Shown here: positions 37,529-48,919 of the stretch, piece by piece
Position numbering within the stretch: position 1 is the stretch's first letter
Layout: every line of letters begins with the position of its first letter
Assembly: GCA_037447655.1 (NCBI GenBank)
Contig: JBBHKE010000867.1
Location: 126,001-190,000 of the forward strand
Length of the DNA stretch: 64,000 bases
Direction: 5' to 3'
Source: Zygnema cylindricum
Lineage: Eukaryota > Streptophyta > Zygnematophyceae > Zygnematales > Zygnemataceae
Notes under the pieces: model-generated
Told to the model about the DNA's origin: nothing
The model's input: the letters and a program-made list of their open reading frames with translations, nothing else
Database searches by the model: none
Translations under genes and position numbers: made by a program

Positions 37529-37757
37529 TACAACATGTATCGCTATTATTGTAAATGTTATTACTGTTAATGTTTATTTTCGCCACTTACAACATCTTTT
37601 CTCCGTGCACACCTGTCCAGTTTTTGATTGGAAATCGCCAATCGGAAGGTAAGAATTTTAACTTTCAATCGCAACCGTCGCATTAACAATCTGACAAGTT
37701 TGCAAGGAAAAAGTTAATGTTTTAAAAGTGGTGTGCTGAAAACATTTACAGTGAATC
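37529..37757. mobile_element. TACACC element, family A, degenerate, intronic
   Basis: The ends are eroded (ACATGTATCGCTATTATTG and ACAGTGAATC), but the interior CATCTTTTCTCCGTGCACACC, then AATCGCCAATCGGAAGG, then TTTCAATCGCAACCGTC is clearly family A. It sits in the last intron of the 35.0-38.3 kb gene. Confidence 0.65.
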
Positions 37758-38091
37758 AACAGCAATCCTCACTCGAAGTGTTTTTTTTTGCTTGTTCCTT
37801 TGTTTTTTTGTCTCTTCGTTTTTGTGTTTTTGTGTTTTCCTGTTTGGTTTTTGGTTTGTCTGTTTGTTTGTTGTCCTTTTTTTGTCCTTTTCAGGTTATT
37901 ACTAGGAACTAATCTTCCCTCACCTCAAATACTGAGTGGAACCAGCAATCCCACCAATCAAGGCGATGAAAACCACAACGATAACGACAAAAACCTCGAC
38001 TCCTGCAAAGATAATAAATATTTTTTCTCAAATTTTAAGGTTTCGTTTAAGGTTGACAGCTGTCCAAGCTGCTCCCCCTCTTCCCGGACCT

Positions 38092-38280
38092 GCTCCCGGA
38101 CCTATTCCCAAACCTGTTACCGAACCTATTCCCGGGCCTATTGCCGTACCTATTCCCGAACCTATTCCCGTACCTATTCCCGAACCTAGGCCTACCCTTA
38201 GACCTGCTCCCGGGCCTATTTCCGGACCTAGACCTGTTTCTATACCAAATCCCAAACCTGGTCCCGGACCTAATCCGTAA
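38092..38280 (+). repeat. 18-bp coding minisatellite (Pro-x repeat)
   Basis: Units of CCTATTCCCGxACCTATT encode PIPxPIP-type repeats at the C-terminus of the decayed secreted-protein gene. Confidence 0.8.
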
Positions 38281-38639
38281 CTATTGTCACAGATAGCTGT
38301 CACTCCGTTACTGACAAATAGTTAAGAGACGAGAATCGGCGATTGGGGCAGTAGGGAGGGCGGAAAAAGAAAAAAAAAGGAAAAAGAAAAAGTTAAAAAA
38401 AAAAAAAAAACAAGGAGAAATGAAAGGAGAAAAAAGAAAAAAGGAAAATGGATAAGAGAAAAAGAAAAAAAGAAGAAAAAAGGAAAAAGGGAAAAGAAAA
38501 CACAAAAAGAAAAAGAAAAAAAGGAAGAAGGAAAAAGAAAAAAGAAAAAAGAAAAATGAAAAAAGTCGAATCGTACGGAATCAAAACTGTCAACGATTGT
38601 AAAAAATATATTGGTCAAACGCTTCTGGATCCTGTAGTG

Positions 38640-39225
38640 ATAACTGGAGAGAGAGGGGAAGGGAGGGGGAGGGAGGAGAGAGAGAGCGAGGAAGGGATAG
38701 AGAGAGGGGGAAGGGGAGGAGGGATGGAGAGAGAGGGGGAATGGGAGAGAGAGAGGGAGGGGGGAGGGGGAGGGGGAGAGGGAGGGAGGGAGGGGGAGGG
38801 GGGGAGAGGGAGGAAGGGAAGAGGGAAAAGAGGGGAGAGAGAGGTAAGGAGCGAGAGAGGAGGAGAGGGGGGGGGGGGGGGGGGGGGTGGGAGGGGGGGG
38901 GGGGGGGGGGGGAAGTTGAGAGAGATGGGGAGCGAGAGAGAAGGGGTGAGGAGAGGGGTTGGGGGAAGAGGGGAGGAGAAGTGGGGAGGGAGGAGGAGAG
39001 AGTGGGAGGGGGCAGAGCAGAGGGGCAGAGGGAGAGAATTAGAGAGGGGGAGAGAGGGACGGGGGGAAGAGGGAAGTGGCAGGGGAGAAAGGGAGGGGGA
39101 GGAGTAAGAGGGACGGAAGAGGGGTTAGAGGGGAGAGGGGAGAGAGGCAGGGGAAGGGATAGAAATGAGAGGAGGGGAAAGAGAGAGAGAGAGAGAACTA
39201 GGGAGAGAGCAAGCGAGTAATCATT
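38640..39225. repeat. GA/G-rich tract with long G runs
   Basis: Purine-only sequence on the plus strand with G runs of about 10-18 at 38868-38912. Strong G-quadruplex potential. Open frames here are artefacts. Confidence 0.9.
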
Positions 39226-39639
39226 GACTCGAGGGAATTTTGTTGTCCAGAAGTTTTAGGGTGTAAACGACAAAAATGACAAAAAATCGTCAAAAAACGT
39301 TGAATTGAGGAACTATTGTTTGTATTCCGTAATCAACAAATTTGTGAATTGTAAAAAATGATTTTTTTTTTTTTCTTGTCTTCTTTTTGCAATAATGGTT
39401 TTTCGCGAATGTGGTTTTTGTGAATATGGTTTTATTACAAAAATAAGTTAAGCTATAGTTATAAAAATGATTGTTGAGGGAGATAATATTTTTGAAAAGC
39501 TACCATGAAAACAAAACATACACAAATATTTTATTATTATTTATTAACCAGTAAAAGAACCATTAGCTTTAAATAATGTTCTTATAAAATAAAATTGAGT
39601 TAGTAGTTTTTTTAAATATAGAAAGCGAGGATGGTTTTA

Positions 39640-39945
39640 TAGAGCTTCCTCTCCCTCTCCATCCCCCTCCCCCACTCCCTCTCCCTCTCCCTCTTCCTCT
39701 CCCTCTCCCGCTTCCTCTCCTTCTCCCTCTCTCTCCCTTTTTCCCCTCCCTCTTTTCCCTCTTCCTCTCCTTCCTCCCTTTCTCTCCCCTCCCTCTCCCT
39801 ACCTCTCTCCCTCTCTCTCCAGATCCCTTTCCCTCTCCTCTCCTTCTCCCTCTCCCTCTTCCTCTCTTTTCTCCCTCTCCCTCCCTCGCCTTCCAGCTCT
39901 CCCTCTCCTTCTCCCGCTCCTCTCCCTCTCCCTCTCCCAATCACC
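39640..39945. repeat. CT-rich tract (CCCTCT)n
   Basis: Pyrimidine-rich on the plus strand, so opposite in polarity to the GA tract 400 bp before it. It is built from CTCCCT hexamers. Confidence 0.9.
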
Positions 39946-40377
39946 ATCAAGGTTATTATTTACATTGCTAAACAAGAAAAATAAATTCATTTTGTTTTTA
40001 TTGGTAGCTTTGGCTTTTTTTTTTTTGTAAATAACTGTTTTTGGTGGGTCTAAATGCTTAAAGTTTTTTTCAGGGTGTATTCTCGTGAAATAATCTTTTC
40101 AAAGCATTTTAAAACTTTTAGTATGTAAATATATTGACAGTTTCCATCGACTGTTTTTACATTTTATTTTAACACTAAATTATGTTCAAAACCAGTAAAA
40201 ACTTATAAAAGACACTTCCAATATCTAAAACATAAAGAGAATATCTAAGGAGGATTGGAACTTTAATCATAGAGGCTCCTAGTGTTAGTTCTGTAAAAAA
40301 AAAAATTGTACATACAAAGTTCTGTTCGCTGTTATAAAATCAAAAGTTTGGAGCTATCCACTCTGAGTACATATCCT

Positions 40378-40560
40378 TTCTCAATGTCCATCTTATTCTT
40401 TCTCAATGTCCATCTTATTCTTTCTCAATGTCCATCTTATTCTTTCTCAATGTCTACCAATGTCTCAGCCTTATTATTTCTCAATGTCCATCAGTTTCTA
40501 AACCTTATTCTTTCTCAATGCCCATCAATGTCTAAGCCTCAATACTTCGCAATGTCCGTA
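40378..40560. repeat. 22-bp minisatellite TTTCTCAATGTCCATCTTATTC
   Basis: About seven units with drift; the last include ATGTCTAAGCC variants. Confidence 0.9.
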
Positions 40561-40929
40561 TTTTTACATCCTATTTCAATTTATGTTAACAGCCTTCCCA
40601 TCCTTCTAAAGAACGCAACATTTCAATTAAAATTGAGAATTTTTTTACAAAGTACTTTCACATCACATTTCAATGCAACATCTATTTTTACAGTTTGATG
40701 CGAAATTTCTAATTCAATGCACATTAGCGTCTGTTATGTAGTGTCAATATCAATGTCTACGTTAAATTGACAAGAAGCTATTTCAATGAACATCATTTAT
40801 CGCCACATTCAGCGGCACACCTATTTCAGCAAACATCAATGTCTACACTATTGCTATATTCTATCTCAAAACATATCATTGCCTACAATTTATAGCCATA
40901 TAAAAATTTCAGTGCAAAGAAATGTCAAT

Positions 40930-41800
40930 ATTACGTAGCCATAATTCTTTTCAGTGGACGTCAATGTCTACATTATATCGTCATTTTCTAATTTCATTGC
41001 ACATCAATGTCTACATTATATAGCCATTTCCTAGCGATTTTCTATTTCATTGCACATCAATGTCTACATTATTTAGCCATTTCCTAGCGATTTTCTTTTT
41101 CATTGCACATCAATGTCTACATTATATAGCCATTATCTATTTCAGTGCAAACTAATATCTACATTATATTGCTATTCTCTACTTTAGTGCACATCAATGT
41201 CCACATTATATAGCCATTTTCTGTTTCAGTGCACATCAATGTCTACATTATATTGCCATTTTCTATTTCAGTGCACGTCAATGTCTACATTATTGCTATT
41301 CTCTACTTTAGTGCACATCAATGTCCACATTATATAGCCATTTCCTAGCGATTTTCTATTTCATTGCACATCAATGTCTACATTATATAGCCCTTCCCTA
41401 TTTCAGTGCAAACTAATATTTACATTATATTGCTATTCTCTACTTTAGTACACATCAATGTCCACATTATATGGCCATTTTCTGTTTCAGTGCACATCAA
41501 TGTCTAGATTATATAGCCATTTCTAGTCCGGTGCACATAAATGTCTACATTACACAGCCATATTGTCTTTAGTGCACATCGGTGTCTACATTAGATAGCC
41601 ATATTTTGTTTCAGTGCACATCGATGCCTACATTATATAGCCATTTTCTGTTCCAATGCAAAGTCTACATTATATGGCCATAGTGAATTTCAGTACATTT
41701 CAGTGCACATAAATGTTCATATTTCATAGCCATTTTTTATGTCAGTGCACATCAATGATTACATTAAATAGCCATATTCTGTTTCAATGCGCGTCTATCT
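40930..41800. repeat. ~45-60-bp minisatellite (GTGCACATCAATGTCTACATTATATAGCC)
   Basis: About sixteen units with the core TTTCAGTGCACATCAATGTCTACATTATATAGCCATTTTCTA. Some units carry an extra ATTTCCTAGCG. There are no spacers of unique sequence, so it is not a CRISPR-like array. Confidence 0.9.
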
Positions 41801-42534
41801 CAGTGCAGATCAATTATTGCTGTTTTTCTATTCCAATGCACACCAATCTCTATATTTTGTTGCCATATTCTACTTGAATAAAAATCAATGTCTACAAGTA
41901 CACTTGCCCCATCATACAGATCCTTAGTAAAATGACATGGTGCAGATGGGAGTAGCAATAGGCGCAAATTATTTTCGGCTCCAACGCTTTGGTAATAATT
42001 TGAATTATATAATATCAGATGTCTCCTAAAATAACATTGTACCATATGTTTGAAGTCTAAACAATGCGTATCTTACACAAACATCATAACATCAACATAA
42101 TAACACATCATAACAGTGCACAATCTACACTCCAGAATAAGAAAAAAGCATCATCGATAGCTAACGAGACTGCAGTCCCTTCCCCTCTGAAACAAGCCAA
42201 AAAAAACAAAAACTTTACAAGTTGTAACGTACTTAGAAAGTGAAGGATTTGAATAAACGCTACAGACGCAGCTGCTTCACTCTCCCTCCACTCCCCCTCT
42301 CCTCTCAGCGCCCCTTTCTCTGCTGTAATGGGTATTTACACATGAAAAAACAAAAAAGCTAGATTCACGGCTATATCCACGTCAAAATATTACCCGCATA
42401 GAACTTATAGACCAAAATCCAAAATCTCAACAGTTTGAAATACTCCCAGGATTGCTGTAGCTGTACACTTTCTACTGTTCTGCTTTTTTTGTACGGATTA
42501 GCTAAAGATGAGGAACATTTGCTGCTGATGGTTT

Positions 42535-44948
42535 TTAAAAAACATCTTTTGCTGATGTTGGAGGAAGAGCTGGTGCAGGAGCTGGATAAGACCCGACAGC
42601 CTGAATGGTAATGTTGAAGTTTAGGCGACCATCTCCGGCAGCATTGAGAAATATTGGAGGAGCCCCACTGAAGCGAAGAATAGTCCTGTAAAATGGCCAA
42701 AAAATGATTTAGTTCACCCATCCTTGAATACTGCAGGAGCATTGCTGATGCAAGGAATAGTGCCGTAAAACAACCCATCCAGTTGAAAAAAACTCGGACT
42801 AGAAACTCTATGGGACATTTTCAGGAGGATACAAATACAAACAAATACAAATAAATGAAGAAAATCACGACCTGTTGAAGCATAGCTGGCAAGAGAATCA
42901 AATCTATGATGACAGAATTTTACATGTTGGCAAATTCATGTCCTCGTTTAAAATAAGCTAGTCCTTGTTTAAAATAAAGCTAAAGTGCAAAAATTTGGAT
43001 GACAAGTATAACAACTTTCTTGCAAGGGTATATACATACCTAAGCGGCAGACTAGTTGTTGTTGCAGCATTCAATTGCAGCTGATTATTCTGTCCATATG
43101 GAAGGTAAAACAGAATTAGAAATGAACGGCTTCTATGAGTGAGAAAAAAAAAATCAACCATTTAAATGAATATATCACCTATTACCATTCAGGAAATAAA
43201 GTGAATGAGAAAAATGGCATATTCTGTGTTTGAATCCTGTTTCTCACGCCATTCAACTAGCTTTGGCTACAATTATTGGACCTCAACTGATGAATTTTTC
43301 TAGCTGGCCAGAATTAAATCTAGATTGCTAATAATCTATAGCGCTCCTTTCAAAGTAGATCTGGAGCTTCAAGGTCGACCTACATTTGACCCGTGGTTCA
43401 AACCATAATCCATCAGTATATTGCCCATCGTTTTATTGTAGAAAATATTTACTCGGTATCGACTTTTTCTGGCCGAAAATCATAAATTAGTGTTAATAAC
43501 ACTACATCTCGAGTTTGACTGCGATCCGCCACTTCATCCTACACTAAATTACAATTATGCATTCCCCGCATTTATACCAATAAATATTTTACACTCAGAA
43601 TTCCTTTACAATAGTAATAACTATTTTTCACTAATATTTTATTCACACACTAAATAGCGATTCAAAGTGTACCTCCACAGAACGAAGCTGGCCATTGATT
43701 CGTGGCAATTGATCGGTCGGAACTGGCAAATCCAGATTATTTTCTACTATTTGAGATCCGAAAACATTTCCCTGAATACTCGCTATTCCAAAACTCAAAG
43801 AGTCTGGCACTATCGAAAATTTTCCTTGCACGTCGGGATTAAAATCGGAGCCTGCCATATACAAGCGGCAAACGGTCAATTAGTCGATTGAATGTCTGGA
43901 AAATAGATACCAATTAATTTATTGGTATGTTCTTTAACAAAACATAAGAGGATACTACACGCAAGACCATAAATATCTTCAACACAAAACAAAATTCTCA
44001 AGTCAAAATATTTTTATCAACACTCAACATAACATCACTCTGCCTTCGTTAGAAAAAAAAGAAAATATTGAAAAATCCTCCATTCTGTTGAGCTGTCAAA
44101 CAACGTTCAATCCCATATATTTCAGACAAAAAAAAATCCAGGCAATTTTGGTAAAATTACCAAAAAAACTTATCGAAGGGCGAATGAGAGTAGCTTGTGA
44201 GGAAGGCACTCCATTAGGTGCTGCTATTACAACAAAGGAATCTGGTAGTGTGGTCAAGTTAGATGTAAACCAAGTCCATGTCTGCAAACGAAAAATTATT
44301 TCACGTTAAATAGGGAAGGAAAAAAATGTATTTAAATCTGAGAATACCTTAATTTTCCACAAATTTCTTGTGAATGACTAACGTTCTCGCCAGCAAAGTT
44401 TCTATTACACTTACTTTAAAATTTGCCAAAATTCTTGTCTTTCATTAATTCAAAATCGCAATCAAATCGTTAACGTGTTCAAGTACACTGGCACCTCCAA
44501 ATTTCAGAAATTTCTGGAGAAACACAAAACTATATCATGCCAGCAGTTCTGATAAAAATACAAAGAAAACATAAACAATCAATCAGGCAATTGTATCCAA
44601 TATTGAAGTATTCATGAGAAATCAATCTACAGCCCATACATTCATGAACCACTCGGAACATATAGCTTTTTAGGAGGTAAAAAGCTACACAATCTCACAA
44701 AAAAGGAAAAAACGGATTTATACCTGATCTGGATTGATCTGAAAGACATTAGGACCTTGTATCTGAAATGTTGTTGGCGATATTGAAATTTTCAAGTTAT
44801 CAGCTCCTTGCACAGCTACAGATCCTGGAGAATTTTGAGGTTGTGCATTGAGAGTGGTCGATTGTTGCGATTCTGCTCGGAGGAACAAGCTCCAAAGAAG
44901 CACCGTAGGAATCGCCAATCCAGCCAATGTGCCTTTTCTGTAAGTCAT
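42535..44948 (-). CDS. Secreted proline-rich family protein, apparently intact, 5 exons
   Basis: The exons I assign are 44948-44724, 44281-44170, 43851-43673, 43089-43040 and 42685-42535, with consistent phases (0, 1, 0, 2), giving 238 aa. Residues 1-27 (MTYRKGTLAGLAIPTVLLWS...) form a signal peptide or anchor. NLKISISPTTFQIQGPNVF follows, then WTWFTSNLTTLPDSFVV, then SIQGNVFGSQIVENNLDLPV, and the protein ends GSYPAPAPALPPTSAKDVF. No family is recognised. The product is predicted to be extracellular or membrane-linked with a Pro/Ala tail, loosely like cell-wall proteins; function is unknown. The exon 2 donor (A|GTTTTT) is weak, but it gives the same junction phase as the paralogue at 35.0-38.3 kb. 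The exon 3 donor GT lies in a TACACC-type terminus. Confidence 0.65.
43630..43671. mobile_element. Right end of a TACACC-type element at an exon/intron border
   Basis: TTCACACACTAAATAGCGATTCAAAGTGTA matches the family terminus (CTAATAGCGATTCAAGGTGTA at 48910). Its last bases, read on the minus strand, form the GTACAC donor of exon 3 in the adjacent gene. The other end of the element is not clear. Confidence 0.55.
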
Positions 44949-44949
44949 G

Positions 44950-45860
44950 GTACAAACCCTGGTTTCTAGAATAAGCTCGGATGCTCTAATTTCCTCGGGG
45001 ATAAAATCACAAGATGTTGAATATGATGGAAAAGTTCAGAGTCCGCAGACGTAAGATAGATGCTGCTGAAAACTTCTTGCTGGAAACTTCTTGCAAAAGA
45101 AAACTGCAAATGAACCTACTGAGGAACAAGTAAGAAGCAGTGGAAAGTGCCGCAATTTATGTTTTTTTATTCCTACGTACCATTCATAACTTCTGACATT
45201 AACGGAGGCAAAGTCAATCTCTACGCCATCATCATTTTATGGACTGACACGTGGATGCTGATACAAACGTGGAACAGCTTGTATGGCTGGAGGACATCCG
45301 CATGAAGTTGCAAAATTCGCTTAACCTCGAAAGACAAAGGAGCATCTCCGGCTTCCATGCCAACACGGTTTGATAAAGAATAAGGAAGAATTAGAAGCTT
45401 CTAGCCATCTGCATTTGTTTGTGACGGCGAGGTTTGCAAGGCCGGAGGTACGCCTGCAAAGCCAGGAGGGAGCTGCAGAAGTGTTGAATGTTGCCAGTTT
45501 CCAAGAGATATCTGGGACGTCCATTCATTAAATATACGGTTTAGATTTCCAACTTCAACATGCCGGTTAGGGAAGGTTTACTCATCGATCGACGGTTTAG
45601 CACTGCAGCTTCTCGCTTTCCGATTGGTCCACGTGTCGGCGTCATTGCCATATGGTGAAGCTCCATGGAGGAAAACACAATACCGTGATACCGTAAAGCT
45701 AAAGTACGTTCCCATGGCAGGTCAGGCTTCCACGGAACTGTGTACTTTCAGAGGGACTTTCTCTAAATAGTACCCGTAAAAGCTGCCCTGGCGAATGCAA
45801 AACCCGTCCTATAATTACTGTAGTTTCGCCAAAAGAGCTTCCAACATATGAACCCGCGTT
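44950..45860. other. Upstream region of the secreted-protein gene, no gene recognised
   Basis: Base composition is balanced. An open frame at 45321-45524 (-) has no motif. It probably contains the promoter and 5' leader of the 42535-44948 gene. Confidence 0.4.
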
Positions 45861-46063
45861 CGCCCACCTTCACGGGGGTATGTCGATTTGTCATACACAT
45901 TCCCATAATGTAGCCAACTAGCCACTATATTCACCTGTAGTCACATAGTTCGAAATTTGAAGATTTTTGAATAGATTCCCGGGGTTTTCCCCATTCTTTA
46001 ATACTGAGAACCAATTCTGAGTGCGCTTTCCCGTGTCAACGACACTCACTCTCCCGTCTCGAC

Positions 46064-46342
46064 CATAGTTCAAAAGTAGGCGTTTTATGTTAGGCCTTTG
46101 GTAGGCCCAAGTTGTGTTATGGGCTTTTCATGTTATCTTCTTAGATCGCTACTTCGATCGCTACTTTGACCAGCAACCGTCTGATGACGTTTAATTCTCT
46201 ATCGAACGATGTGCAACTCAACCCTGTTACTTTTATTTTTCATTTTGAAACCAATGCAATATGGATCTTAAGGTCATATTGTATGTTTTGCGTACAATAG
46301 GCATATTGTATGGGCCTACTTTCACCTACTTTTGAACTATGG
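46064..46342. mobile_element. CCATAG element copy 5
   Basis: CCATAGTTCAAAAGTAGGCG faces CACCTACTTTTGAACTATGG, flanked by TCTCGA on both sides. The surrounding family C sequence continues unbroken at 50895-50915 (CGTCTCGACGCCG), which shows the empty site and confirms the 6-bp duplication. Confidence 0.85.
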
Positions 46343-46504
46343 TCTCGACGCCGTTATCTGACACCTTTTATGTACTTCTATAAGAAATGACTTCCAATGC
46401 TAGTACGAAATGGCACATCTCGTACACTACGCTATGCAATAATTGTCCAAATTGGAGTACAGCGTACACTACACCTTGAATCGTTATTAGCGTTAAGAAA
46501 TTAC

Positions 46505-47020
46505 TACACCGCGAATCGCAATTAGCGTTATGTACGCTAATTCCGTCCCCCCAAATTTTGACTCTATCACCCTAAATAGAGTACATAATTATAAATTATT
46601 CTTTACATGATTTAAGTTACTTTTTGAAACAGCGTTAACAACTCTAATATAGTGCCGTTTGATATAATGTGGTGTACGGTCGGTGTGTGACCACATTGTA
46701 CTTTATTAACTAAAAAATGACAAAAAATGATTTAATACAGGTCGTTATCATGTAACTGCTTTTAACAAACTGTGTAGTGCAATCGTCATAATGACGTGAA
46801 ATTGTTCGTTGTTCTGTACATGTACCTAATTTACCTAATTTACCTACTTTACAATAAAGATATCACCGCGTATAATTGGTACGGAAAGAAACCCAAATTA
46901 GAGCTATTGATAAATTTGAGTAAAATTTGTTTTTTAAACAATTTGATTGCACAAATTATAATTAATAACTCTAATTATTATTTTTTTCATTTTTTTACTC
47001 TAATTACAATTCGCAGTGTA
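46505..47020. mobile_element. TACACC element, family B (516 bp), nested
   Basis: TACACCGCGAATCGCAATTAG faces CTAATTACAATTCGCAGTGTA. The interior includes GTGGTGTACGGTCGGTG, as in other family B copies. Confidence 0.8.
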
Positions 47021-47519
47021 CTGTTAACAATTAATTACTATTATTAATGCTAATTTGGATTTTTTAGATTTAAAAAGTATACTCTAATTGATCCATAATG
47101 ATGGTTTGGGAACAACAATCTGCCATCGTGATCTTCACAATAAAATAGGTAAACGTACAAAATTTGACAAATCGTACAATGTCGCGACCTTTCACTCTAA
47201 TTTATTTATAACTCTAATTTGGGTTTTCTGCCGTATAGCTCATACGTGATCAATATATCTACACTAAAACAGATACGATCTCATATTGCCTTTTATTCTG
47301 AACGCAGCTTTACGTGCGATCGCGATTATTTTAATCCATGTTTCGTACTTTTTTACATATAAAAAATACCATTCTGTACGGACTAACACTTTCATACACC
47401 ACACTATTTAAGAAGATCATAAATTGGAATTAATAACGCTAATTCACCTGTGTACCTTAAATAATGTAAAAAAATTAATGGTATTATAGTACGGATACAA
47501 AATCATTAATGGTTTTAAC

Positions 47520-48369
47520 TAGTGTTGGGTATTGGGTAAATTCATATCGCGATAATCTCGATATTCGATAAATCGAATATCGATTGAGAAGAATCCTCGA
47601 TATATCGTACTGAGACCAACATAAATTATCGCGATATATATCGCGATATATAGTATTTTTTAAATTTAATATTTATATTTTTTTTATAATATGTTATTTT
47701 AGCGAAAAAAGTCAAATTGTCTAATACGCCACGTACGCCGTGATTTTCGTTCCGTGACTTAAAGGTAGACGCCGCAAAATGTAACCGACAAAAAAATACT
47801 AATTCTATAATTCTAATGATTACTTATTTGGGGTATGGTTACACGAGGAGGTCTCTGTAATAGTACGGACAACCAAATTTATGTATTACAGAGGCCTCGG
47901 GTACATCAAGTATCGTTTGTAAATAAGTTTTACATACGTGTTCTGATATGAGTGGTTCCACGTAAGTTGACTATCAAATCCAAAAAATCATCAAATATCT
48001 GGAAACCGACCTTTTTTCGTCTGGAAAATCGTACTTCTGTATGAAGAACGTGTACGTCACAAGTGTACCTCATCAATGTACCTCATAGATCTCCTTCAAT
48101 CTGCTGACTTTCAAGAAAAACCGTATTTCTTTCCGGCAAAGATTTTACAGTCACTTTGTCAAAAGTCACGTGACTTTGATAACCTGTGAGATTTTTTTTT
48201 CTTTTTTTTTTAAGCTTCGATATATCGGCGATACGATATATTGGCGATATATCGGAGATATATCGCGATGATTTGAAATTCGATATATCGAAGCGATATA
48301 TCGATTATCGGGTACCTGAAATTCGATATATATCGAATATCGGCAAACGGTCCTCGATACCCAACACTA
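47520..48369. mobile_element. hAT-like element (850 bp) with 8-bp TSD GTTTTAAC
   Basis: TAGTGTTGGGTATTGGG faces CGATACCCAACACTA. GTTTTAAC lies directly outside both ends (47512-47519 and 48370-48377), matching the 8-bp duplication of hAT elements. The ATATCG-rich interior can form extensive inverted pairs. No transposase is present. Confidence 0.85.
47831..48185. mobile_element. Truncated GGGT-ended element inside the hAT-like element
   Basis: GGGTATGGTTACACGAGGAGGTCTCTGTAATAG and the sequence after it correspond, inverted, to the right half of 28362-29028. Homology fades near GTCACGTGACTTTG. Only one terminus is present. Confidence 0.65.
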
Positions 48370-48919
48370 GTTTTAACGATAAAAATTGTCCAATGCGTAA
48401 CTTTCGTATAATTTGCGCGTTTTAATCGTGCGTAAAATGCGGTTTGAACAACTATGGTTCTCAATGTTATTAATTATAATTTGGGTTCAAAGCTTTTGGC
48501 GAAAAAAAAATTACTCTAATTTAATCATAACTCTAATTTGGGTGCATTTCCCCCATAGTGTAGCCGCCGTAGCCCCGTGTTCACATAGACAACGTTTGAA
48601 CACGTGGGCGCAGGTTCGCGTGATTTTTTTGCAGTCGTTATCACTTGGAATCAAATATGAGTGCGCTTTCCCCTGTCGACACCTTTATTTGACACACTTT
48701 TTGTACGAATGTACGAAATGACGAGCAAATTTGGTACGGATTGACGCATTTCGTACACTGCACTATTTTAAAACTGTCCGAATTAGAGTCGTTAACGCTA
48801 ATTCGAGTACCTGTATTAACGTAAAAAACAATTAAAGTTATTAATTTTATTTTAGATTCTTGGGGGGCACCGAATTAGCGTTATTAATGGTAATAGCGAT
48901 TCAAGGTGTAGTTGACAAT

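Larger units (their letters stand above)
35048..38280 (+). pseudogene. Secreted proline-rich family member, probably decayed
   Basis: Exon 1 (35048-35287) encodes a signal peptide (MDFSLPFSIFSFYFAVFFCS) followed by NLKAVINPPIFELNGTNRF, which parallels NLKISISPTTFQIQGPNVF of the gene at 42535-44948. A further exon, 36859-37021, starts in the same phase as its counterpart there. It reads FHPENDGEV, then RING; a one-base deletion near 36940/36941 then puts NVMGNTVDKTNVTAVA out of frame. Exon 4 (37402-37451) is 50 nt, as in the relative, and also ends in a split Arg codon. The last part (38030-38280) encodes P-(I/V/A)-P-x repeats ending at a TAA; reaching it from the acceptor at about 37893 needs another frame change. 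Exon 2 near 36243 (WTWIISEL) is uncertain. A family A element lies in its last intron. It could be functional if unseen splicing restores frame. Confidence 0.5.
46470..48910. mobile_element. TACACC element with three further elements nested inside
   Basis: TACACCTTGAATCGTTATTAG faces TAATAGCGATTCAAGGTGTA, a matched pair differing from other copies at the CTTG position. It contains a family B copy (46505-47020) and an hAT-like element (47520-48369), the latter holding part of a TTA element (47831-48185). Confidence 0.7.

Noticed and set aside
38448-39220. Long Arg/Gly/Glu-rich open frames (+)
   Set aside because: They arise from GA-rich DNA with no stop codons. No domain, no splice context, and the same happens in several frames.
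40930-41800. Regular short repeats resembling a CRISPR array
   Set aside because: The units touch or vary without unique spacers, and the context is eukaryotic. It is a minisatellite.
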